Source: Heliocidaris tuberculata (Eukaryota > Echinodermata > Echinoidea > Camarodonta > Echinometridae). Taken from it: a stretch of DNA of 64,000 nt. Location of the stretch: assembly GCA_025618425.1 (NCBI GenBank), contig CM046841.1, forward strand, positions 12,493,144 through 12,557,143, read 5' to 3'. The stretch's first letter is position 1. Every line of letters begins with the position of its first letter. The position numbers and the translations under genes were made by a program. Shown here in pieces: positions 22,460-34,378 of this stretch. The notes beneath the pieces are model-generated. The model had not been told where the DNA came from. It made no database searches and saw only the letters and a list, made by a program, of their open reading frames with translations.

Positions 22460-24280
22460 AGTTTACACAGACATTTTGTTCCTAATGCTGGTAGGTTACA
22501 CTTTCTTTTTCAGACCTAACTTTTCAGAAAGGGGAATTTCCTAATATCATACCCATTATGTTTGCATCATAATAATTTGATTGCATTCTTTGTCATTACG
22601 ATGATTTATTTTGTACGTGAATAATTTGGGATATTATGCTCTCCACTGAATATTGGTGTGGAATTCAATATCAATTACTTTCAAAACATGTTGCAAAACA
22701 GAAAAAACAGTAATACTAAGCCAAGTTATAGTCTTTAATACTATAAAACTATTGATTTTATTCCCATTTGCTTTTTACATTTGCTTGCTGGAAGACACAA
22801 TACTTATCACTCATCAGCATCACTGCAAACCCAACTTGGACTCGGAGCTTGACTTCTTTGGCTTTGCCTTTGGCTTTGCATGTACCGTATTCCATATTTG
22901 TGACGTTGTTTGAAGTTCCGATGATTAATAGAAGGATACAACATCGGTAATATACAAGGTGAGATATACGAAATAGCGTAGTCACCGACATTATTTGACA
23001 AGTATTTTTCAGTCACTGTGACAATGTCAATGACTGGCAAGGCTCGATCTTCCAGCGCGCTCTCCCGGTGGCTCTCCGCTAGTACGCTGTTGATTGTCCG
23101 ATGGCATCCAACCAACTCCTCACGTCATGATGTCTGATCATGTTGATCATGCCGCCATCAGCATGATCACCATCGCTCTTCTTCTAACTTACCGGCCTAA
23201 TCTTGGAATAAGTCTCCTCTCATTTAGTGTGTATGCAAACACTTGCGTGTTATATCTATTGAGGGGGCAATAGCAGAATAGCATTAGCATTGCACGCAAT
23301 AAACCGATAGTCATGATAGTGTGCGGAGTGAATGAGGGGGGGGGGGGGAACCTATTTCACGATATCGCCAACTTACCTTGGTCTCCTTCCTCTGCAGTTA
23401 CTGGGAATATCTTCCTACGTTGTATTGAATGATGTCCCAGAATTTGCAGAAATGAAAATGATAATTTAAGTTAGATCTAATCATCTAACTGTTACAATCC
23501 TTTTTCTTCAACATACATGTACACATGCTGATGAAATCGATCTAACGTTATTCTGTTTCCCTTCTGTATGTTCAAGAAAAAGTTTTAAGTATTCTTTTCA
23601 TTTCTTGTACCTCATTCAACACGATACAGTAGAACGAGATCTCCAATCATGTCAACAGATCCCCAAATTAAAAAAGAAGGCCAAATGTTCTACATGTTAT
23701 TGTTAACATGTAGATCTAGATCGATCTATGTTATGACTCAGAAAAGCACCATGGACATGGTGTTTAACTGTTTATGACACTTTATTTTTCCTTTTGACAT
23801 GTGAATGAATGGATTGATAAATTTAGGATGATCATGATGCGTTCGAGCAATTTAATGAATGTGATTATGAATGTTTGATTTTGTTTCCAGGTGAAAAATG
23901 GAAGTGTTTGCATTGTATTTAAATAAAAGCTATCATAAACATGATAAACCATTGAGAAAATAAAATTTGAAAGCTCCAAGCAAAGTGTTTATTTACAAGT
24001 AATTTATTATGTTCAATGAGGAAATATACTTCGATTTTTCTGTTTGTTATTAGTGCATTTTATACAATAAGAACATGAGGAAAATGAGAAAAGTGAGAAA
24101 ACATGAGAAAAATGCAGTGAATACTATAGTATACAAATTATATTTTGTGAGTGTCATATTGAGGTATTGTACCTGATATTTTCTGGTAATTTTGTACTTT
24201 AAATCACCTTTGATTGACTTTCTGTCACAGCTTAAGAGAGATGAAATAGACTAGTTCTTATAAATTTTTTTTCCTTTCTT
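22460..24280. other. Non-coding upstream region of the zinc-finger gene
   Basis: No protein-coding exon could be supported. There is a G-tract at about 23337-23349. Two GTAAGT-type donors on the minus strand (at about 23188 and 23378) could be first exons of an unseen divergent transcript, but nothing coding supports them. Confidence 0.3.
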
Positions 24281-24295
24281 TTTTCAGGAGAACAA

Positions 24296-27200
24296 ATGGA
24301 GTCACAAAAGATGAATGGATATGAGACCTACTATGTCAAGGAGGAAGATTCCAAAGATGCCATACATCATCAGACCGGTAAGAGCAGTCATAGGTGATTG
24401 AACATTTGCTTGTTTGCTCCAGGCTTTAGTTTTCCAAATCCAAAGATGATATACAGTATGTAATTTGATAAGATCAGGGATTTTACTAGTGTAAGAAATT
24501 GTCCATGGAGTAGACTCTAGATAGGGTTCAGTTTGGGATGCAATTTGAGTTTAGGTCAGGTTGGTGAACTGTGTTTGGACCAGGGTTAAAGATGATATAC
24601 ATGTATGTAATTTGATAAGATCAGGGATTTTACTAGTGTGAGAAATTGACCATGGAGTAGACACTAGATAGGGTTCAGTTTGGGGGTCAATTTGAGTTTA
24701 AAGGGGGTACCCAATGCTGAAACAATGTTAGTTCATTTAAAAGATCATGATTTTATTAGCAGAAAATCATCTGCCTTAAGTTTTTTAAAAATTCGTGTTG
24801 CCAGAAAAATCCCCGAAATATGGTAAGACTTCAGGATATTTTGGCCCCTCAGCTGTGTCCCAATTTCAGCTAGGTAACCACAATGACGTCAAAGTGGTTA
24901 CCCAGGTTCGCGTATTGCAGATGTGTTGCGCGCTAGACTGTACAAAATGCATTACACCTTGCGCGCATTTTGCTATAATTGTGCGACAAGGTAACCACTT
25001 TGACGTCATTGTGGTTACCTAGCTGAAATTGGGACACAGCTGAGGGGCCAAAATATCCTGAAATCTTACCATATTTCGGGGATTTTCTGGCAACACGAAT
25101 TAAATTTTTTTTTAAGGCAGATGATTTTCTTCTAATAAAATCATGATCTTTTAAATGAACTAACATTGTTTCAGCATTGGGTACCCCCTTTAAGTCAGGT
25201 TGGTGAACTGTGTTTGGACCAGGGTTAAAGGGAAAGTCTACCCTGGTATTAAGTTGATTTGAATAAAAGTAGAAAAATGAGAGAAACAGATTAATGAAGG
25301 TTTGAGCAAAATCAGATAAGAAGTAAGAAAGTTCTGATTTTTTGAAGTTGTAATCAGTCAAACAGAAACTGGCAACTTTGTGACGTATTTTGCGAGCTCC
25401 TCTCTCATTTTCTCAGTACAGAAAATCTCATAATTTTTCATTTTCTTAGTTTTTGATACATGCTTTGTGTAAAAACATATGAGCCATGATAATGTCTAAA
25501 GTGCATGTAGGATTGAACATTTTCTTTAGAGAAAATGGAAATTAATGATTTTCTGGGTACAGGGCAAATGGAAGAGGAGCTCGCAAGGTATGTTATGGTG
25601 TTGCCAATTTGTGTTTGATTGATTACAACTTCAAATATAACTTTCTTATTTCTTATAGTATTTTGTTCAAACCTTCATTGATCTATTTCTTTAATTTTTC
25701 TACTTCTTTTCAAACCAACTTGTAATCAGGATGGACTTCCCCTAGGCGGAAATTCAACTGGTGTAAGAAATTGACAATGGAGTAGCTTTAGGGTTGGGGT
25801 TGAGGGTCGTCATCTTCAAATGCTTCTGTTATCGATTCTTCGTTCATGGATGAAGTACCCATTCATTTTGTGAGTTCAATCCCTTTATCCCTTTCTTCCA
25901 AGTTAATTAGAAACAGACTTTTTGCCTGCAATATGTTGTTTAGAATTAGCATTATATTTTCTACAGATTCATGCTGTATTTCAAAGATGACTTCAGAGAA
26001 TTGGAGATGCCAGCAACAGATGTCAAGATACCAATCATCAGAGAGGAATACTTACTTTGTGGTTGACCTCAAAGAAGAATCGATAACAGAGGCATTTGAA
26101 GATGACGACCCTTACCATTCAAATGCAAGATTTCAGACCGCACCCGAAGGTTGTACCAATGCGAGAGACTCAGGTTTCCTTCTCACTTGTCTGAAAAGCA
26201 GTAGCCAGAGTGATATGGAACTTGAGTTTTCAGATGACTCAACAAGTCCACATCATTTGCATGATCAAGGCTCAAGGCCAACACCTGAAGGTAGTTGTAT
26301 CATCACAAAAGACTCTGGTTTCCTTTTAACTTGCAGGGAAAGCAGTACTAGCCAGAGTAAACCTGAATTTGATGGCTGCACAGGTGATCCACCTAGTCCA
26401 CATCATTTTCATGATCAAGACTCGAGTCCCATTGTTCCTACAGTTGAATATGGTCATGATGAAGAATTACCGGTAGAAGAGGGTAAGAATGATCAAATGA
26501 TTCTACATGTCCATGACAAAGACTCTAAAGATGAGCAGGGATATGATTGCACGAAGTGTAGTTTTAGATTTCCTACAGAGTCCGATCTGATTTCACATAT
26601 GATTTCCCACTATAGGGAACTGTCGAACGAATGTCCTATGTGTAAAAAGACTTATGCTTCCAGATATTCCCTCAGGACGCACATGAAATCACACATTGGA
26701 GGAAAGCCACACGAGTGTTTTGAATGCGGAAAGAGGTTTACTACAAAGCAACATCTGAAACATCACGTATTCTTACATACGGGCAACCTGCCATTTGAAT
26801 GCTCGGAGTGTCATCAGAAGTTTGTCTCGAAGTCCGCACTCAGGACGCACTTCAGAAGGCACACGGGAGACGAGCCATACCAGTGTTCGGAGTGTAACAT
26901 GAAATTTAATTCGAAAACTGATCTAACGAGACATCTTTTGTCCCACACAGGTGAGAAACCTTTCCAATGTTCGGTATGCCTGAAGAAGTATAGCAGGAAA
27001 AAAGATGTCAGGCGGCATGCGGAAAAAGCTCACCCAGAGATTCCCTATGGGAATCCCGAAAATGTTCCTCGCATTCTTGAGAAGCCTTTGACACACACCT
27101 TTCAGTGTTCTTATTGCAGTAGGGCATTTGCAACGAAGTATAGGCTCGCTGATCATATGAAGAAGCACACTGGAGATTTGTCCTTCCATTGTCCAGAATG

Positions 27201-28203
27201 CAAGAGAGGGTTTTATACACGTTTTGAACTTACGCAGCATCTGCAGAAAGGAAAACTCTCAGGTCAGAACTCACATCCTTGCCCAAAGTGTGATGAAAAG
27301 TTTTGTTTGAAGACAGATTTGATGAAGCATAGGAGAACGCACATTCAACCTATGCCATATCAATGCTCTAGATGTTTTCTGAAATTCAAAACCTCATCCG
27401 ATCTTGATGCACATATGCTCAAACATAGGAAATTGTCTTCCGAATGTCCTGTTTGCGAAAAGACCTTTGCACACCCTTCTTATCTCAGCATCCACATGGG
27501 TACACATTCAGAGGAAAAACCATACCAGTGTTCTAAATGCAACAAGAGATTTTCTGGAAAGCCAAATCTTGCTAGACACATGCAGCTTCACTCGGGTGAG
27601 AAGCCCTTCCATTGCCCTCACTGTGATAAGAGATATCCTGGTAAGTTCCATCTTGCAAGACATGTAAGTAGACATACAGGAACAGAGTCGCATCCGTGCT
27701 CTGAATGCAATGTCAGGTGTACCTCAAAGGCTGGTCTCATTAGACACATGAGAATTCATACAGGGGAGAAACCCTTTCAATGCTCGATGTGCGACAAGCG
27801 ATTTGCTCGAAAGAGCGACGTCCCTAAACACGAGAATACACACACTCAAGCTGTTGGTCAGACTTTTCTGTGTTTCATATGTGGGAAGGTATTTGATCAT
27901 ATACTCAATTACAGTGCCCATATGGGTCGTCACCGAGGCGTGGGACCTTATCGGTGTGCGGAATGTGACGAGTGTTTCCCAATGGAGGGGAGTCTGAAAC
28001 GGCATAGGAAGAAACATGAAGCCGAAAAGCTTTTGCATGCTTCATCCAGTGTAACAGACTCTTCACCAGATATGCCAAACCTGGTGGTTGACGGTCGTGT
28101 GAGCTGGGCTGTAGTAGGAAAGCCTTTCCAATGTTCTGAGTGTAAGGAATGTTTCGCAAGGCAATGTGGTCTTACGAAGCATATGAAAAAACATTTACAG
28201 TGA
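24296..28203 (+). CDS. C2H2 zinc-finger protein with 18 fingers (two exons)
   Basis: Exon 1 (acceptor at 24287, ATG at 24296, to 24377) encodes MESQKMNGYETYYVKEEDSK and a few more residues and ends in phase 1. Exon 2 (25967-28203) completes the codon, giving 772 residues. Residues to about 219 are acidic and hold two ~50-residue repeats, each with DSGFLLTC and then SPHH(L/F)HDQ. From about 220 to the end come 18 C2H2 fingers, mostly C-x2-C...H-x3-H; finger 8 lacks a clean second His pair. TGEKPF linkers occur between several fingers. Fingers 1-9 and 10-18 align in order, so the array is a doubled nine-finger module. The protein should be a nuclear DNA-binding factor; target unknown. The intronless start at 25846 was rejected because the splice gives an acidic start and a perfect phase match. 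AATAAA at 28604 may end the transcript. Confidence 0.9.
24443..25232. repeat. ~150-bp tandem duplication, second unit split by a foldback element
   Basis: Unit 1 is 24443-24591. Unit 2 starts at 24592, runs to 24701, is interrupted by the 488-bp foldback, and resumes at 25190 with 'gtcaggttggtgaactgtg' to about 25228. Unit 1 therefore shows the empty site. Confidence 0.85.
24702..25189. mobile_element. TTAA foldback transposon, copy 1
   Basis: Arms 24702-24902 and 24990-25189 are near-perfect inverted copies around an 87-bp spacer. Ends are AGGGGGTACCC...GGGTACCCCCT, flanked by TTAA at 24698-24701 and 25190-25193. TTAA targeting suggests mobilisation by a piggyBac-type transposase. Copy 2 is at 33067-33553. 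It lies in the intron of the zinc-finger gene. Confidence 0.85.
25225..25745. mobile_element. Second foldback element in the zinc-finger intron
   Basis: Left arm to about 25380 ('gggaaagtctaccctgg', 'gaagtaagaaagttctg', 'gttgtaatca') is inverted at about 25560-25745 ('tgattacaac', 'taactttcttatttctta', 'aatcaggatggacttcccc'). Left boundary TTAA; right boundary decayed. Confidence 0.7.
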
Positions 28204-28728
28204 GGCCTTTTCACCAGTCACTGAGGGCTTAAGAGAAGCCAGAAGTGTTTTTTGAATTTATGTGATTTTTTCACAGGCTCACATAGCTGGCGACTATTAT
28301 TATTTTGGAGGAATGTTTCCCTAGTTTTCATTCTCTTCAAGTTTCTGTTTGAAAAGCATACAAAATACACTGTATTTCCAATTTTGTCTTGACAGATTCC
28401 TAATTCTTTTATCCAGAAATTTTGCAAGAACATGTATGCGTTCAAAAAGCCTGGCTTGTGTGTACATTTAAACAAATTTTTTTTTTATAGAAAGACACTA
28501 GTAACAAATGATTGTTATGACCCCCCAAACTTTTTGCTTCAAATTTAGCCCACTTTAAAGCCATTATATGCATTAATTAACAAAATCATGTTATATTTTC
28601 AACAATAAATTTGATGTTAGTTTCTAATAGGAAATGCTGATTGTATTATTGATGTTAACATTAGTACAACTCTTTTTTCTTTTGGTCTTTTTTAAATCAA
28701 TATTTTGTTTTCAAGAAATCATTTAGTA
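28204..28728. other. 3' UTR and flank of zinc-finger gene
   Basis: AT-rich, no coding signal. AATAAA at 28604-28609 is a plausible polyadenylation signal about 400 bases after the stop. Confidence 0.5.
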
Positions 28729-28895
28729 CAGTGGAGACTCGTTGTAAAGAGCTCCTGATATAACAAGATAATTTTGGTAGGCCCAGGTCTTTATGTTCTT
28801 TTTTTTTTAAACCATGATATAAGGAGATTCCTGATCACCTTTATATATCAGGGTAGTTTTCATGGTCCCAAGGAACTCATAGTGAGTTTCCACTG
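28729..28895. mobile_element. MITE, CAGTGGAGACTC termini, TA target
   Basis: It starts CAGTGGAGACTCG and ends GAGTTTCCACTG with TA on both sides. Same family as 29481-29652. Pogo/Tigger-type ends; no transposase. Confidence 0.8.
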
Positions 28896-29349
28896 TATTA
28901 CTTGAAGCCATGGCTGATTTTTCAGAACATTTTACTATTTATATGTTGTACTTGTAGTATTGAGTTTTTCATCGAATCTTCTTATGGTTTTAATATTTTA
29001 AATGAAATCTACTTTGTATTCAACATGACCTGTGTCGGTATTCACTTCAATATTTGGATTAAGTCAGTATTTTACCTGGCATTTACATTAAACTTCTAAA
29101 GTACAATATTTGCATTTCTGACCTGAAGTATTACATTTATACAGTTATTGGAATATTTTTGTTGGACTGCATAATATCACATACTTCTTATAGTTTCTTT
29201 GTAAAAATATTTACATTTATGCAATAAGTACATCATAATCATAGCAGCGCTGTATTTCCACATATTCTATTCTTTTTTATTCAAGTTCTTTCTCTTATAC
29301 TCATTATCCTAGACAAAATATTAGAAACAGGGAGTCAATGCATTGTAAT

Positions 29350-29357
29350 TTTTTAGA

Positions 29358-29389
<32 letters not shown>

Positions 29390-29470
29390 ATGTACATTGT
29401 ATTATTATATATTTATATATTTTTTTTTAGTAGTAGTAGTAGTAGTATTGTTATTGTTGTTATTATTATG
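29350..29470. repeat. (ATT)n and (AGT)n microsatellites
   Basis: ATT repeats at about 29356-29388 and AGT repeats at about 29430-29447; open frames through them are artefacts. Confidence 0.85.
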
Positions 29471-29480
29471 AGTAGTAGTA

Positions 29481-29652
29481 CAATGGAAACTCAGTATAAC
29501 AAGGTCCTTGGGACCATCAAAAATAACCTTGTATCTCATTATATCAGGTTAAAAAAACCAACAACAGAATATAAAGAGCTGGGACCAGGAATATTACCTT
29601 GTTATATCAGGAATACTGTTATATCAGACTTCTTTATACTGAGTTCCCACTG
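29481..29652. mobile_element. MITE, CAATGGAAACTCAGTATAA termini, TA target
   Basis: The inverted ends match over about 20 bases (CAATGGAAACTCAGTATAA against TTATACTGAGTTCCCACTG) with TA on both sides. Same family as 28729-28895. Confidence 0.8.
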
Positions 29653-29659
29653 TATTACT

Positions 29660-30450
29660 ATTGTTATTATCATTAGTAGTGGTAGTAGTAGTAGTAGTAG
29701 TACATGTATATGTAGTCGTGGTTTTATTAGCATTGATGTTATCATTTTATGTACTGTACTACTATTTATGTATTGCTGAAGGTGCTACAATCACATCCAT
29801 CCATGCTTTTCCCTACATTATTTGTAATAACAATTTACTTATTTATATTATGATCATGCTGTAGTTATATATCGTGTATTCAGATTTGTCCATTAATACT
29901 TCCATAATGGTTCTATGAAACAGTGTGCTAACATTTGATATGTGGAACATTCATTATGCTTTTTGTACAATATACTATTTTTTTTTTTACTATGCTTATT
30001 ATGTATTGTTTTTGTATTACGTATGACTTTTTGCTTCCTAATATACACTCAGTAAAAAAAGAAAGTGGACACTCTTTATTGATAAAAAGTTTCATATAAA
30101 CTGTCAATAAAATATGATAATATAATATGTATATAAAATTAAAGGAAAATTGTGCCCCATTTTTGCCATTTTCCTTCAGAGACTCCTTTATCGTTAAATG
30201 GCTATGCTCATGCTGATTGTATAATGTATATGCTTCCATATTACAATTTATATAACTATGCATAGTAAGATAAATTTTCAATTTTTAATAGAACACATGA
30301 TCTTTTGATGATATGTATCCCCCTAAAGAAATATATTTCCATATCAAGCCTTTGTATTCTATCATCTCATTTAGCCAATCTCAGGAATGATGTCAATAAA
30401 TATGACAGTGTCACTGGCTGAAATTTGGGGTTTATTGTTTGTTTTGGGGA
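29660..30450. other. AT-rich non-coding
   Basis: (AGT)n at about 29684-29702; otherwise no recognisable feature. Confidence 0.4.
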
Positions 30451-30454
30451 ACTG

Positions 30455-30500
30455 AATTTAGGCGGAGGCATATAGGAGATGCAGTCGCATTCGTCTGGTC
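30455..30500. repeat. Solo end of the DR1-array element
   Basis: 'aatttaggcggaggcatata', 'ggaga(t)gcagtcgcattcgtct' matches the right end of the element at 6833-8090. Confidence 0.7.
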
Positions 30501-30784
30501 AGTGTTTGTTACTGGGCAAGTCCAAGCTATATAGTATACTGAAAATTCTGCAATTGTTTTTTTTATAGGAACACCCTGATAAAAGTGGGACATTTTCAGT
30601 GGAATATGTAAAATGACTATCTTTGTATGCATGAGGTGTTTTAGTCATATGGAGTAAAGCCAACAAAGAAAAGCTGATTTTGTGAACTCCCTGACTGAAA
30701 ACATGTGGAGATCAAGTACTTCATGCATTATGGAGAGTTGGCCGGCGTGGAAATTACAGAAAAATAGAGCAATAGGTTTGTGAA

Positions 30785-31110
30785 CGTTTGAGAGAGAAAA
30801 AGGGGAGGGGAAAAAAGAATAACAGCGATAGAGAGAGAGAGAGAAAGAGGGGAAGGGGGGGGGGAATAACAAAGAGAGAAAAGGAAGAGAAAGAGGGGAG
30901 ATAAAAAAAAATAACAGCGATAGAGAGAAAGGGGAGGAAAAAAGAATTACAAAGAGAGAAAAGGAAGAGAGAGAAAGAGGGGATATAAAAAAAAAGAACA
31001 GAGAGAAGGAGGAGAAAAGAACAGGAAAAGAGAGAGAGAGAGAGAGGTGGGCGGGAGAGAAAAAAAATAACAGAGATAGAGAAGAGAAGAGAGAACAAGG
31101 TGTTGTGTCT
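30785..31110. repeat. Long purine-rich (GA)n and imperfect tandem tract
   Basis: An A/G-rich stretch in which blocks such as 'aataacagcgatagagaga' recur three or four times. The 168- and 131-residue minus-strand frames through it are artefacts of base composition. Confidence 0.85.
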
Positions 31111-31123
31111 GGCTTTACACGTG

Positions 31124-31538
31124 TTAACCCTTTCGAGACAATTGACCACATTTTGTGGTTTGGCTCAATAACTTTTGATTCAGAGCTCTAAAAAATAACC
31201 AGATGCAGGAGTTGAAAAAGCAAAAATTTCTACACACATTGTGTCCATTTTTGTTGCATGACCATATTGCGTTTGATGCCAGGAACATCAAAAAGGAGAA
31301 TAAGCTTCATAATCCTTAAATTGGCAACACATTGAGAGGTTCAAAATCACTATTTTTTATCAAAATTGGCAATTTTTTCAACTTTTCAACTAAGTTTCTA
31401 ATGATGTATATTGTTTTCAAAGACATTGCATTTTGTTAGAACCATGTAGCACTAAAAGAAAAATATTACTGTTGCCAATTTGAAGAACAAACTGTGATCA
31501 ATTTAGCCTTTAAATAATTCCTGTCCTGAAAGGGTTAA
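31124..31538. mobile_element. piggyBac-type MITE
   Basis: It is bounded by TTAA at 31124 and 31535 and has CCCTTTCGAGACA and TGTCCTGAAAGGG inverted ends. TTAA plus CCCT-type ends are the mark of the piggyBac superfamily. 407 bp without coding sequence. Confidence 0.8.
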
Positions 31539-31608
31539 TCACTGAATGAGAACTCTCCCACTTGTACCAACATTACTAATCATGCCAATAAAACGTTATA
31601 CCCTTCCC

Positions 31609-31830
31609 CAGTGGCGGATTTAGGAGGGGGGGGGGCACATCCGGCCTGTGCCCCCCCCCCCCTTTTGAAAGAAAAGTATGCATTTGTGGCCCCCTTTTTT
31701 TCGTTAGAACGAAAACCCTTTTTTTTGTTTTTTGCTTGCTTGTCAGAGAATTATGGAGGGGAACTGGACCCCCATAACCCCCCCCCCCCGCCCCCCCGTG
31801 AGCGACTTTTCGAGAGCTGGCGAGACCAAA
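31609..31830. repeat. CAGTGGCGGATTTAG repeat, inverted relative of 13925-14196
   Basis: It contains 'cagtggcggatttagg', G- and C-tracts, 'gcttgtcagagaattatgg' and 'gcgacttttcgagagctggc', the reverse complement in order of the copy at 13925-14196. Confidence 0.7.
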
Positions 31831-32334
31831 AATATACGGGTCTCCCTTTTCCAAAAGTTGACAAGCCTGCATTAGTGTGCCCCTGCCCTACCCCATCTCT
31901 TGACTACAGGTTTGTTTGCTTTGTTTTCACGAGGGAAAATGTCTTGTCACTTAAAGTGGAAAGAGAGGTACATGTACATGTATTTTGATTGATTTTTTAA
32001 ATTGCTCGGAAATAAGTAGGCCTACTAAACTTCTTTCTCATGGTGACCGTAAAGGTCGTTATACCTAGATGTCAACAGTCAATAATCACAACTTATTTAA
32101 TGTTAACGTAAAGAGAGATAAGTAGTAAAAGGATCTGTTAAAACGTTTCAACAGTTTTAATATCCATATTTCGTTTTTACACCACCCACTTATTCATCAC
32201 TTCCGTGTAAAATATTAGCTTCTGATCACTATAGCAAACGAGCTTTCATTTAGAAATAAACAAGCAAAACAATGCAAAGCAAATATCACAAAGGGTTTAC
32301 GAGTTGAAGTTATCACAAAAATAATTTGAATAAT

Positions 32335-32405
32335 AATAATAATAATAATAATAGGACAAGCTTGTATAGCGCTTATATAGCATAGCTATCTCTAGGCGCT
32401 TCACA
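32335..32405 (-). mobile_element. SINE/L2-type 3' end with (ATT)n tail
   Basis: Read on the minus strand: 'gaagcgcctagagatagcta', 'tataagcgctatacaagct' then an ATT tail, the usual 3' end of L2-mobilised elements. Confidence 0.55.
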
Positions 32406-32629
32406 TGTATACAATTCGCACAAATTGAAACATTGTTCAATAACGTTAAAAAACCTTTTTTTTTTCTTCTTGCATTGAAATGACAGGCGCAATATCAATA
32501 TGAAATGCAATATATTTCGAAATTTACTATACAACTACCAAAAAAAAAAAAAAAAAAAAAAATCTGCTCTTGTTTATAATTTTCATAATTTAGTAAAAAT
32601 AAAAAATTAGATCTATAACAGACGATTTC

Positions 32630-32860
32630 TACAATGTGAATACAGTTGCAATGAGAACACATTTCACAATGTGAATAAAATTGGAATGAGAATACATTTT
32701 GCAATGTGACTACAATTGCATTGAGAATACATGTTACAATGTGAATAAAATTGCAATAAGAATACATTCAAAATGTGAATAATAAAAATTGGAATGAGAA
32801 TACATTTTACAATGTGAATACTACTGCACTGTGAATACAATTTGTAATGTGAATAAAATT
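32630..32860. repeat. ~41-bp minisatellite
   Basis: About five to six degenerate copies of a unit with 'acaatgtgaataaaattg' and 'aatgagaatacatttt'. Confidence 0.8.
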
Positions 32861-33066
32861 TACGTTGTTAATACTATTAACAATATTTACACAACTGAAA
32901 GTAGAAATACATCTGCAAAGTGTAACAATGCGCAGAGTATTATGTTTTCCTTTATTTTCTTCATACTCCTTAACCGTTAACCAAAGAATGCCAGAGAAAG
33001 GAGTTTTTTTGTTTTTGTTTTTGTTTTTTTGTTTTCGTTTTTTTGTTATAATTCTTACATTCTTTA

Positions 33067-33553
33067 GGGGTACCCAATGCTGAAATAATGTTAGTTCATT
33101 TAAAAGATCATGATTTTATTAGCAGAAAATCATCTGCCTTAAGTTTTTTAAAAATTCGTGTTGCCAGAAAAATCCCCGAAATATGGTAAGACTTCAGGAT
33201 ATTTTGGCCCCTCAGCTGTGTCCCAATTTCAGCTAGGTAACCACAATGACGTCAAAGTGGTTACCTTGTCGCGCAATTATAGCAAAATGCGCGCAAGGTG
33301 TAATGCATTTTGTACAGTCTAGCGCGCAACACATCTGCAATACGCGAACCTGGGTAACCACTTTGACGTCATTGTGGTTACCTAGCTGAAATTGGGACAC
33401 AGCTGAGGGGCCAAAATATCCTGAAATCTTACCATATTTCGGGGATTTTCTGTCAACACGAATTTAAAAAAAAAATTAAGGCAGATGATTTTCTTCTAAT
33501 AAAATCATGATCTTTTAAATGAACTAACATTGTTTCAGCATTGGGTACCCCCT
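33067..33553. mobile_element. TTAA foldback transposon, copy 2 (spacer inverted)
   Basis: Arms and length match 24702-25189, but the 87-bp spacer (33266-33352) is in the opposite orientation. Right flank TTAA is intact, left flank reads TTTA. Confidence 0.85.
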
Positions 33554-34378
33554 TTAAGGTTAAGTGCAACTATGCCCCTCTAGTTTTGGCCCCTGTTCTT
33601 TTGATTGATTAATTCAATGATTTCTAACTGCAAATGAAATACAGTACGTTTTTCTTCATATTCATAATAAGAAATAAACTTGTTTTGTATTACGAGGATT
33701 CTTCCCCCGTTAAACAATATACGATTTTGTTCCTTTAAAGACCATAGATAAAGCTCTTGAAATTCGTCATGATTTTGTTTTATCCTTTTACAAATTGGAA
33801 AAGCTAGATCTCTTTTGCAACATGTATAATTTTCCGAGTATTCGTCGATTTCATTTATGGTTTATTTAATCATATGTTTCAAAAACATAAATACAAAGGG
33901 GCTGACAATACTGATTTTTATAATAATTCTGCGTAAGGTTCACGGGTAGCAATAGTTTTAGACTTACCGACACGGTAGTGTGGAAAACATGATCACAAAG
34001 ACCATAGTGCAAGAGAGCTGTTGTATTTCCATTCTATATATATATTTATTTGTTTATTTATCAGTTTATTCATTTATCTATGTATTTATGAATTTATTTA
34101 TTCATGTACACGTATATTCATAGATCATACTAGTATACGATTATACGATACAACATAGGTATAGTAGGACTGTTTTACATCTTGGTCCTAGAATTCAAAA
34201 ACATGACAAGCATGAGAAGTGCTTAAAAGTAATCACAGTCGATTTGAGATTACAAAATCAAAAACAAAAACAAAAACAAAACAAAACAAGCGAAAGCAAT
34301 TCAACACTCAGCATAATGAATATTACTAATTAAAAACGTAATGAAAAAAAAAAAACATGTACCAGATGACAACCATAT

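Noticed and set aside
22653..23115. Frames of 77-102 residues with hydrophobic stretches
   Set aside because: No splice pattern, no family resemblance, overlapping frames on both strands.
23188..23460. Two GTAAGT donors on the minus strand as possible first exons of a divergent gene
   Set aside because: No coding sequence or partner acceptor was found; could be chance.
25846..25966. Upstream in-frame ATG that would start the zinc-finger protein at 25846
   Set aside because: A clean acceptor at 25965-25966 in the same frame joins in phase to a short acidic exon starting at 24296; the extra residues look like translated intron.
30645..31151. 168- and 131-residue frames rich in Ser/Phe/Leu
   Set aside because: They read a purine-rich repeat on its complement; low-complexity artefact.
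32630..32860. Regularly spaced repeat resembling a CRISPR array
   Set aside because: Units are contiguous and degenerate without spacers, and the context is a eukaryotic genome.
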